A DNA stretch of 64,000 nucleotides. It comes from JAXDAY01 sp034679345. GTDB taxonomy: Bacteria > Eisenbacteria > RBG-16-71-46 > CAIMUX01 > VGJL01. The stretch's first letter is position 1. Each line of letters starts with the position of its first letter. Where the stretch lies: assembly GCA_034679345.1 (NCBI GenBank), contig JAXDAY010000008.1, positions 1-64,000 of the forward strand, given 5' to 3'. Shown piece after piece: positions 43,873-51,070 of this stretch. The translations under genes were made by a program, and so were the position numbers. The notes under the pieces are model-generated. The model made no database searches. It was not told where the DNA came from and saw only the letters and a list, made by a program, of their open reading frames with translations.

Positions 43873-44841
43873 TCATCGGACGGAGTAGCGAATCAATGCA
43901 GCGCCCTCGCGCTCGAAGCGAACCTCGTAAACATAGTCGGGCGTGAAGTAGAGCGACTCGCCGTCGCCTACGTGATAGCCGCTCGCCGAAGCGGCGGGAA
44001 TCACGATCGTCGAGCGCAGTTCACCGTCCGGAGCATGGAGGTCGTAGCGCTCCTCGAGGCGCGATTCGGCTGTGCGGCGGACGACGAATCCGCCATCATC
44101 GAACACCTCCTCGAGCCGGCTCGCTCGGCTCGACGTGAGGTCAAGGATCGGGTGGATTCCCCGGGCGACCTGGATCGCGTCCGCCCAGAGGATCTCGCCC
44201 GCGAGCGTCGGCACGCCGGGAATGACGTCGTCTCTGCCCAGACGGGACTTGAGCTGCCGCACGGTCCCGATCCGCAGGCTGGAGGAGTTCGGCGGAAAGC
44301 AGTTCCAGATCTCCACGCCGACCAGGCGGAGGCGGCCAAGGTTGGCGATCGTCCTGCCCCGTAAGGTGTTGAAGCGCGCCGCCCGAGGGAGCGTGGCTGC
44401 CTCGAGGATCGAGTCGCCCCGGCAGCGGTAGAAGACCGCATGCGTCCCTTCGTCCTCACTCGGCCGTGAGACGATGAGATCGCTCTCGACCCCGAGGAAG
44501 TCCTCCACCCGCCCGACGCCCGGGGGCAGATCGATCCGTTCCGTCTCGCGAGCCACTCCGTCTCGACTGCGGAACCGGCGCACGCTCTGGCACTCGGGAC
44601 CGGCGGTCAGAATCGAGAGGACGCCATTCTCTTCGACCCGAAAGCTCTGCACAAGAGTCATCCATGGATCGGTCAGATCGACGCGGGTCGTGTCGATTGC
44701 GTCGCGTCCCGGGCCGTAGGCCAGCTCCATGATCCGCTCGCCCGCGGCGGCGCCGCCCGCGCCGGAGATGCGCGGAGCCGCAGCGCTCGCGAGACCTGCC
44801 GCGAGAAACGCGATCACGCGGAGGAAGCCACGCATGCGCAC
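43873..44841 (-). CDS. secreted protein of unknown function, possibly a beta-propeller
   Basis: The 322-residue product has a signal peptide (basic MRMRGFLR, hydrophobic segment, AAAPRISG). The mature part consists of short strand-rich repeats of the form RVEENGVLSILTAG, VESDLIVSRPSEDEG and GDGESLYFTPDYVYEVRF, which suggests a propeller or beta-sandwich, but I recognise no family and see no catalytic residues. It begins 8 bp after the stop of the 1586-residue fusion gene on the same strand, so the two are almost certainly co-transcribed. Confidence 0.6.
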   Translation of the reverse strand: MRMRGFLRVIAFLAAGLASAAAPRISGAGGAAAGERIMELAYGPGRDAIDTTRVDLTDPWMTLVQSFRVEENGVLSILTAGPECQSVRRFRSRDGVARETERIDLPPGVGRVEDFLGVESDLIVSRPSEDEGTHAVFYRCRGDSILEAATLPRAARFNTLRGRTIANLGRLRLVGVEIWNCFPPNSSSLRIGTVRQLKSRLGRDDVIPGVPTLAGEILWADAIQVARGIHPILDLTSSRASRLEEVFDDGGFVVRRTAESRLEERYDLHAPDGELRSTIVIPAASASGYHVGDGESLYFTPDYVYEVRFEREGAALIRYSVR

Positions 44842-44849
44842 GAGCCCTC

Positions 44850-47800
44850 CTATTCCTCCGGAACTTCGGCGGCCTCGAGATCTTTCACGAGACCGGCGAA
44901 GCCCCTTTCAAGGCGGAAGCCGAATCGGTAGAAGTAGTGCGCCCGGAAGAATCCCGTGGTGACGCTCGTCCTGCCGTCGTCGCGCATGCGTTGAAGGAAG
45001 CTCTCCATCAGCTTCTCCCCGACCCCGCGTCCTCGATGGCGCGGACCGACGACGATCTTCTCCATGTGGACCCTCTCCCGTCTGATGGGCCGGTAGAAGA
45101 GCCCGCCCGCCACGTTCTCGCCCTCGTCGAGGACCAGAAGGAATCGATGCTCGGGGCGGAATGCGACCGTGAGGCCCGCATGCTCGAAGAGGTGATAGAG
45201 CCGGATCACCTCCTTCGGATTCGCGGCGCTGCGGATCCATAGACGTCCGCCCTGATCGTCCGACACCTCCTCGACGATCTCGGCCGTCGATTCCCCGCCT
45301 TCCTCGAGAATCTCAATGCGTACGCGCTGCGTAGGCCGCAGATGCGAGTAGGTCATCCGTGCCAGGAAGTAGGTCTCCTCCTCGTCGAGCGAGGCGGAAC
45401 GATGGAGGATCGTCATCCTCCGCAGGAGCGCGTCCATGGCCAGGGGCGTGTCCCTGTGGGCGCGGATGAGAGCGTCGAGCTCGGACGCGAGCTCGGGTCG
45501 CGCGTCGGCGAAGACGGTCATGCGGAAGAAGCGCACCCGCATCTCCGGATGGACCGATTCGAGCGCCAGTAGATTGTAGGTCTCGTAGATCTCTTGCAGG
45601 GTCATCGCCCTCGCCGGGAGCGAGGCGCCCGGGTTCAACCGGACCCAGGCGCGGTAGCGACGAACCGCCATCATGAGCCTCCTCGGCACGTACCCGTCGC
45701 GCTCGATCTCGTCGATGTAGGCGGACAGATCTCCCTTCCAGCCGGCCCACTCTGGATCGGCGCCCGAACCGGCGAGATCCCGCATCTCCGCGAGCGCGCG
45801 CCAAAGGAGCGGAATCGTCACCTCGAGTCCGAGCGCCTCGATGAGGGCGGAGAAGACGACTCGCCGGGGGGCGCCCCCGCGGAGCACCGGATAACGCCGC
45901 TCCGTCTCCTGGACGAAGCGTTCGTGCAGCTCCCGCAACATCGGCGCCAGGGCGGTGAACTCCTCGCGGACGCCCAGGGCGATGATCCTCGAGCCCTCCT
46001 GGTAGTCGTGGGGGGCGACGGCGATGCCTTCCGGCGTCGGACTGGCGAGGATCGACTTCCGTCCGGTCCGCTGCCAGAGGTCGAGGAAAGCGGTCAGGGC
46101 AGACCACGCAAGATGCGGCCAGAGGGCCGCGACGCGCTCGTTCGCCTCCGGATCATTCGGGCGGAGCATCCGCCGCAGGGTTTCCTCCACCGATTCGTCC
46201 GGCAAGTGCTCCTCGCTCCACAGGCCGAGCTCGCGCCAGTATCCGCCCACCTCGGCCACGAGTCGGCGGCCGCGCTCCTCCGTCCCCAGCCGGATCAGCC
46301 AATCGATCTCATGGGCAGCGTCGACCTGGGATTCGAGTCCGCAACGGCGCACGGCGAACTCGAAGCGTCGCCCTCCGCGGGTCCGCACGACGATGCGCGC
46401 TGCCGGACAACCGGTCGAGGAACGGAGGGGACTCACCCAGATCCCGCCGGGAAGCAGGTCGCTGCGCGAGACGAGGGTCTGGTCGCCCAGGAGGAAGATC
46501 GATTCCCGCAGGAGCGTGGACTCGGCGAACGCCTGCGCGATCTGTCCACGGAACGCGGGCTCGATCTCCTCGTCGAAGGCCAGAGTTTCCTCCCACGGGA
46601 TCGGCTCACTCGCTTCGGGATCCGAGGGCTCCGAGACCGCCGAGGCGATCCAGAGTCGAAACGCGTCATCGAGCCGGCGCCGCTCAGATGCCGCGCGCTG
46701 CGCGATCTCTGGATCCGAGTCGCCGAGCGCCCGACGGACGAGCACCCGACGGACGGCCGCGTACCAGCGGGGTTGCCGGATCGCGAGGGAGGCGATGAAC
46801 CGCAAGAGCGAGGCCACCCTCCTGCGCCCCGTCGGAATCGTCCAGGGATCCGACCCGGGATCGGTGTCGCGGGCGAGCTGGACGAACGATTGCGCCGCTC
46901 CGGATGCGAGATCCAATGAGAGGAGCCGCTCCGTGAGATCGCCGTCCAGGATTTCGGCATCCACGGCGATGTAGCGCCGGATGAGATCGTACGCGCCCTC
47001 ATCGGCAGCGCGCGCGAGGAGCATCTCCAGCGAGCGCCGGCGGATATCGCGCTCGGGGTGCCACCGCAAGAGCGGAAGGAAGGATTGCACGAGCCCCGCC
47101 TCCTCCCGGTCCGGATCCTCGTAGAACGAAGCGAGGACTGCGATCGCCTCTTGCGCCTCCACTCCCTGCGAGGAGAGGAGAAGCCCGGCGGCGGCGTGGA
47201 CGCCCGCCGAACCGCCCTCATCGTGGCGCCGGGCCTCCGCGAAGCTCCGTCGGATTTCCTCGTCCAGGAGCACGGAGCGCTGCCAACCTTCAATGGCGAT
47301 CAGCCCGTCCCCCTCCGAGCCGCGCCGCGGGCGGCGGATCCGCTCGGCGCCGACAAAGTGGACCAGCTCCGAGTTGCCGATCCAGTGGCGGGGCACGCGC
47401 AGGATCGGATCGAGGTCGACGACGATCGGTCCCGCGCGCTCCGTCGCATCGAAGGCGTAGAGATAGCTGCCGACGCGAATGCGCCCGGGCGCGGCGCCGC
47501 TTCGCGTCACGACGAGTCGCCCACCCGTGGGGCGCAGACGGATCGCGCCCGGATCCACGGCCAGCGCATCGGAGGTCAGCCCCATCTCGCGGAGGAGCCA
47601 GGTGGGAAAGCGAACCTCGATGCCGTCGGCGTGAAGGACGACATAGGCCCGGGCATAGAGCCCGTCGATCAGCTCCTTGAAGTTGCGCTCCACCACCTTT
47701 CGGACGAACGTCCCCTTCGGCGTGAGCTCCCCGCGGTCTTCCCGGAAATAGCGGGGCAGCAGGTCGAACTCGACGATCCTCTCGTATGGGGCGAGGAATC

Positions 47801-49610
47801 GGTTGACGGAGACGATGAAGTTGGAGAGGTAATCGCGCAGCTCCACGGGCGTGAGCTTCTGCAATCGTCGGCCGGCCGCCTCGGGGTCCGGGTAGATGAG
47901 GAGAGTGTTGTACTCGCGTCCGTCGCCGACCAGGAAGACCCTCTTGATCTCCTCGAACTCGGTGAACATGTTCTCGATCCGCTGTGGCGCGATCGTCTGC
48001 CCCTTGACGTTCTTGTAGATGTCCTTCTTTCGGTCGACGATCGCGAAGTAGCCGTCCGGATCCTCACGGACAAGATCGCCCGTGCCGAACCACTCCCTCT
48101 CGTAGTCGCGCTCCGGCTCGTCGGGATCGTCGTAGCCGAGCATCATGTAGGGTCCCCGGCAGAGGAGCTCGCCGTCTTCGCCCCGGCGGATCTCGATTCC
48201 CGGCAGCGCGACTCCGACGGTCCCTCGACGGTAGCGGCCAGGCGGCGTCATGGTGATCCCGCCGGTAGCCTCGGTCATCCCGAACCCGCTCAGCAGCTCG
48301 ATGCCATTCCTTTGGAAGAACTGAAAGACGTCGGGATCGAGGTGCCCCGCTGCGGAGAGCCCCCACCGGAGCCTTCCGCCCGTCGTCTGCGCGACGGCTT
48401 CGCTCAGGCGGGCCGGATCGGGTCTGACCGCGTCGTCCGGAGACGCGCCGGCGGTCTCGTGGATCTTCTCGAAGAGCTGGATCCATCGCTTGGGAATCGA
48501 GATGAACACGCTCGGGCGATGCCGGCGCATCCCCCGGAGCAGCGCCTCGATCGAGGGGTTCTCCATCATCGCGTAGGTCGCGCCCCAGAAGACGCATCCG
48601 GTCATCTCGAGCCAGCGGCCGAAGGTGTGGAAGAGGGGCAAATAGCAGAGGAATGTGTCCTCCTCGCCGATCTCGGGAAGGGCGATGGCCCTGCAGTAGC
48701 GTTTGTAGAGGATGTTCCTGTGGCTGAAGCGAATCCCCTTGGGACGGCCCGTGGTCCCCGAGGTGAACATGATCGTGGCGAGATCGCCGGCGCGTGGGCG
48801 GGGCAGGATTCCCGGTCCGTCCCCGCCGGCCCCCTCCGCTTCGATCTCCGAGAGAGGATTGAGCTCCCCTCCTCCGGTCCAATCCTCTGGAGGATCGAAG
48901 AGAACGATCCGGGGAGAGCCTGGGAGCGGGCCGCTCGCGCGAATCGCCTCGAGCCGCTGGACGTCGGATACAAAGAGCATTTCCGGACCCGTCTGCTCCA
49001 GGATGAAGCGCACTTGGTCGGTCGTGGCGTCCGCCGCGATCGGGACGTCGACGATGCCGCTCCTCAGGCAGGCCAAATCGACGAGGATCGTCTCCAGACG
49101 ATTGGGAGAGAGGATGGCGACCGGGACCCGTGAGGATGATTGTGAAATCATTCGCAATAGGGCCGCCCCAATCGTCCTCGTGCGCGACTCGACCTCCGTC
49201 CGGCTCAGGTCGAAATCGCCGCCGCGGGTCGGGATGCGAAGGAGAACCCGATCCGGAGATTGGGCTGCGCGGAGCATTAGGAGATCGCCGATCGTGAGAT
49301 CCGCCTCCTCGATCGCACGGAGCGTGCCCGCCAGCCATTCGTCTGCCGCTGGGGTCCCGTAGATCCTTCTGAGGAAAGCGGGACGGCGCCCCGCGTCCAT
49401 CACCGCCAGGAGCAGCCGGCGGGCCCTCTCGCGATCCGGCCCGTCCGCAGAGCGGTGCAGCGCGAGGAGCTCCCCCAAAGCCGCGATCACGCGATCGGGC
49501 GGAGTCGATTCCAGCCGGCGATCGGCCGTCTCTCCCCTTTCCAGATCCTCCGCCAGCCCCGCGGCATCCGCTGAGAGGGAGTCGGGCATCCCATCCATCG
49601 GCGGCGACAT
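44850..49610 (-). CDS. giant fusion: acyl-CoA synthetase (AMP-binding) - HEAT-like - unknown - GNAT acetyltransferase
   Basis: The 1586-residue protein starts at an ATG (49610) directly behind GGAGGAGGA. Residues 1-100 are helical. Residues 100-650 form a long-chain acyl-CoA-synthetase-like adenylating enzyme: P-loop TSGTTGRPKG (283-292), SGFGMTEATGG (441-451), GTGDLVRED (509-517) and DRKKDIYKNVKGQTI (526-540), with A10-like GELTPKGTFVRK (627-639). Residues 650-770 resemble a cNMP- or MazE-like beta domain but are unassigned. About 800-1000 is a helical, HEAT-like array. About 1010-1340 is not recognised. About 1345-1430 is a helical linker. About 1440-1586 is a GNAT domain with acyl-CoA loop VGPRHRGRGVGEKL (1521-1534). 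It could activate an acid and transfer the acyl group itself. It is divergent from citrate synthase. Confidence 0.85.
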   Translation of the reverse strand: MSPPMDGMPDSLSADAAGLAEDLERGETADRRLESTPPDRVIAALGELLALHRSADGPDRERARRLLLAVMDAGRRPAFLRRIYGTPAADEWLAGTLRAIEEADLTIGDLLMLRAAQSPDRVLLRIPTRGGDFDLSRTEVESRTRTIGAALLRMISQSSSRVPVAILSPNRLETILVDLACLRSGIVDVPIAADATTDQVRFILEQTGPEMLFVSDVQRLEAIRASGPLPGSPRIVLFDPPEDWTGGGELNPLSEIEAEGAGGDGPGILPRPRAGDLATIMFTSGTTGRPKGIRFSHRNILYKRYCRAIALPEIGEEDTFLCYLPLFHTFGRWLEMTGCVFWGATYAMMENPSIEALLRGMRRHRPSVFISIPKRWIQLFEKIHETAGASPDDAVRPDPARLSEAVAQTTGGRLRWGLSAAGHLDPDVFQFFQRNGIELLSGFGMTEATGGITMTPPGRYRRGTVGVALPGIEIRRGEDGELLCRGPYMMLGYDDPDEPERDYEREWFGTGDLVREDPDGYFAIVDRKKDIYKNVKGQTIAPQRIENMFTEFEEIKRVFLVGDGREYNTLLIYPDPEAAGRRLQKLTPVELRDYLSNFIVSVNRFLAPYERIVEFDLLPRYFREDRGELTPKGTFVRKVVERNFKELIDGLYARAYVVLHADGIEVRFPTWLLREMGLTSDALAVDPGAIRLRPTGGRLVVTRSGAAPGRIRVGSYLYAFDATERAGPIVVDLDPILRVPRHWIGNSELVHFVGAERIRRPRRGSEGDGLIAIEGWQRSVLLDEEIRRSFAEARRHDEGGSAGVHAAAGLLLSSQGVEAQEAIAVLASFYEDPDREEAGLVQSFLPLLRWHPERDIRRRSLEMLLARAADEGAYDLIRRYIAVDAEILDGDLTERLLSLDLASGAAQSFVQLARDTDPGSDPWTIPTGRRRVASLLRFIASLAIRQPRWYAAVRRVLVRRALGDSDPEIAQRAASERRRLDDAFRLWIASAVSEPSDPEASEPIPWEETLAFDEEIEPAFRGQIAQAFAESTLLRESIFLLGDQTLVSRSDLLPGGIWVSPLRSSTGCPAARIVVRTRGGRRFEFAVRRCGLESQVDAAHEIDWLIRLGTEERGRRLVAEVGGYWRELGLWSEEHLPDESVEETLRRMLRPNDPEANERVAALWPHLAWSALTAFLDLWQRTGRKSILASPTPEGIAVAPHDYQEGSRIIALGVREEFTALAPMLRELHERFVQETERRYPVLRGGAPRRVVFSALIEALGLEVTIPLLWRALAEMRDLAGSGADPEWAGWKGDLSAYIDEIERDGYVPRRLMMAVRRYRAWVRLNPGASLPARAMTLQEIYETYNLLALESVHPEMRVRFFRMTVFADARPELASELDALIRAHRDTPLAMDALLRRMTILHRSASLDEEETYFLARMTYSHLRPTQRVRIEILEEGGESTAEIVEEVSDDQGGRLWIRSAANPKEVIRLYHLFEHAGLTVAFRPEHRFLLVLDEGENVAGGLFYRPIRRERVHMEKIVVGPRHRGRGVGEKLMESFLQRMRDDGRTSVTTGFFRAHYFYRFGFRLERGFAGLVKDLEAAEVPEE

Positions 49611-49631
49611 TCCTCCTCCAGGGGATCGAAC

Positions 49632-49660
49632 AAGACAACCTCGATGGGAGGCAGTATATT
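49632..49660 (+). promoter_or_regulatory. promoter of the citrate synthase gene
   Basis: AAGACA (49632-49637), 17 bp, TATATT (49655-49660), about 80 bp before the citrate synthase ATG. The 129-bp gap between the divergent genes probably holds both promoters. On the other strand a TATACT overlaps the same AT-rich patch (49658-49653), but no -35 is clear. Confidence 0.5.
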
Positions 49661-49739
49661 CTAGAGTCGCGCGCCGGAGTCGAGTTTCATCCGACCCAAT
49701 CCGGGCGCAATTCGCGCTGAAGAAACGGGGGTAATACGG

Positions 49740-50990
49740 ATGACCACGACCGCCGATATCACCGCCTTGGTCCGTGCGGCGAAGGAGAAGGCCTACCGCG
49801 AGACGAACGACGAGCCCGAGCCGAAGGCGACAGGCCCTCACGAGTGGCCCGTCGAGGCGACGATCGGAAAGGGGCTCGAAGGGGCGCCCGCCTGCGACAC
49901 GTCGGTGGGCTACGTCAACGGCGCCAAGGGCTGGCTGGTGTATCGAGGATTGAACTGCTTCGAGCTCGCCGAGAACTCCACCTACGAAGAGACGGCGTTT
50001 CTCCTGCTCTTTGGACACCTCCCCAAACGGGCCGAGCTCGACGCCTTCCGGGAGAAGATCCGCAGACACTCGCCGCTTTCACCTGAGACGAGGCGCGTGC
50101 TGGAGTTCGTGCCCACCGGAACGGTCCACCCGATGTCGAGCCTGCGGACCGCCGTCTCCGTCCAGGGAACGCTCGATCCGAGGGCCGATGACACGTCGAT
50201 CGAAAACGAGACGGAGATCGCCATCCACCTGATCGCCCAGATCTCGACGTTGACCGGGGCGATCGCGCGCATCCGCAAGGGCCAGAAGCCGATCGATCCG
50301 GATCCGACGCTGAGCCACGCGGCGAACCTGATCTACATGATGACGGGGACGAAACCCGATCCGGTGATGGAGAGGGCGATGGACATCTCCCTCATCCTGC
50401 ACGCCGATCACGGGATGAACGCCTCGACCTTCACCACGATGGTGGTGAACTCCTCTCTCTCCGACATGTACGGAAGCGTCGTCGCGGGGATCGCCTCGCT
50501 GAAGGGTCCGCTTCACGGTGGCGCCAACGAGATGGTGCTCTACGATCTCGAGGAGATCGGCTCCCCTGACAATGTGGAGGCCTGGTTCAAGAAGGCGCAG
50601 GAGACCAAGAGAAAGGTGATGGGATTCGGCCACCGGGTCTACAAGGCCTACGATCCCCGCGCTCGCATCTTCGGCCCATTGGCGGGGGTCCTCTGCACGC
50701 GGGATCAAGAGGTGAAGCGGCTCTACGATATCGCCGTGAAGCTCGACGCCCTTGTCTGCGCGCAGCTCGGCGAGAAGAAGATCTTTCCGAATGTCGACTT
50801 CTACTCGGGGCTGATCTATCGCGCCATGGGGATCGAGACGGCGATGTTCACCCCGATCTTTGCCGTGAGCCGCGTCGCCGGCTGGACGGCCCGAGCCCTC
50901 GAGTACCTGGCGGACAATCGGATCTTCCGGCCGAGGGCGATCTATCTGGGACCGATCAGCGCGCCCTATGTCCCGGTCGACAAGCGCTAG
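49740..50990 (+). CDS. gltA: citrate synthase
   Basis: The 416-residue enzyme condenses oxaloacetate with acetyl-CoA to open the citric acid cycle. Catalytic and binding residues are visible: H224 in LHADHGMNAS, H259 in GPLHGGANE, H298 in GFGHRVYK and D353 in FPNVDFYSG. It resembles the type II/short bacterial branch with an N-terminal extension of about 40 residues. The ATG is preceded by GGGGG about 9 nt away. It is divergent from the ligase/GNAT fusion and followed by a 13-bp palindrome. Confidence 0.95.
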   Translation: MTTTADITALVRAAKEKAYRETNDEPEPKATGPHEWPVEATIGKGLEGAPACDTSVGYVNGAKGWLVYRGLNCFELAENSTYEETAFLLLFGHLPKRAELDAFREKIRRHSPLSPETRRVLEFVPTGTVHPMSSLRTAVSVQGTLDPRADDTSIENETEIAIHLIAQISTLTGAIARIRKGQKPIDPDPTLSHAANLIYMMTGTKPDPVMERAMDISLILHADHGMNASTFTTMVVNSSLSDMYGSVVAGIASLKGPLHGGANEMVLYDLEEIGSPDNVEAWFKKAQETKRKVMGFGHRVYKAYDPRARIFGPLAGVLCTRDQEVKRLYDIAVKLDALVCAQLGEKKIFPNVDFYSGLIYRAMGIETAMFTPIFAVSRVAGWTARALEYLADNRIFRPRAIYLGPISAPYVPVDKR

Positions 50991-51013
50991 CCTCTAGAGC
51001 GGCAATCTGAAAT

Positions 51014-51044
51014 GGCCCCTGCCGGAATCGATCCGGCAGGGGCC
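51014..51044. terminator. bidirectional hairpin after citrate synthase
   Basis: A perfect 13-bp stem (51014-51026 with 51032-51044), 5-nt loop, between the convergent citrate synthase and subtilase genes. No T-run on the plus side; a short ATTT follows on the minus side. Confidence 0.6.
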
Positions 51045-51070
51045 TCGCCTTCGCTGCGGCTCTCGCCCGA

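Noticed and set aside
47058..49133. 691-codon plus-strand open frame
   Set aside because: It is the shadow of the AMP-binding part of the fusion gene on the opposite strand.
49611..50069. N-terminal extension of the ligase/GNAT fusion up to 50069 on the minus strand
   Set aside because: It is antisense to the conserved citrate synthase gene, and the ATG at 49610 has an excellent ribosome site.
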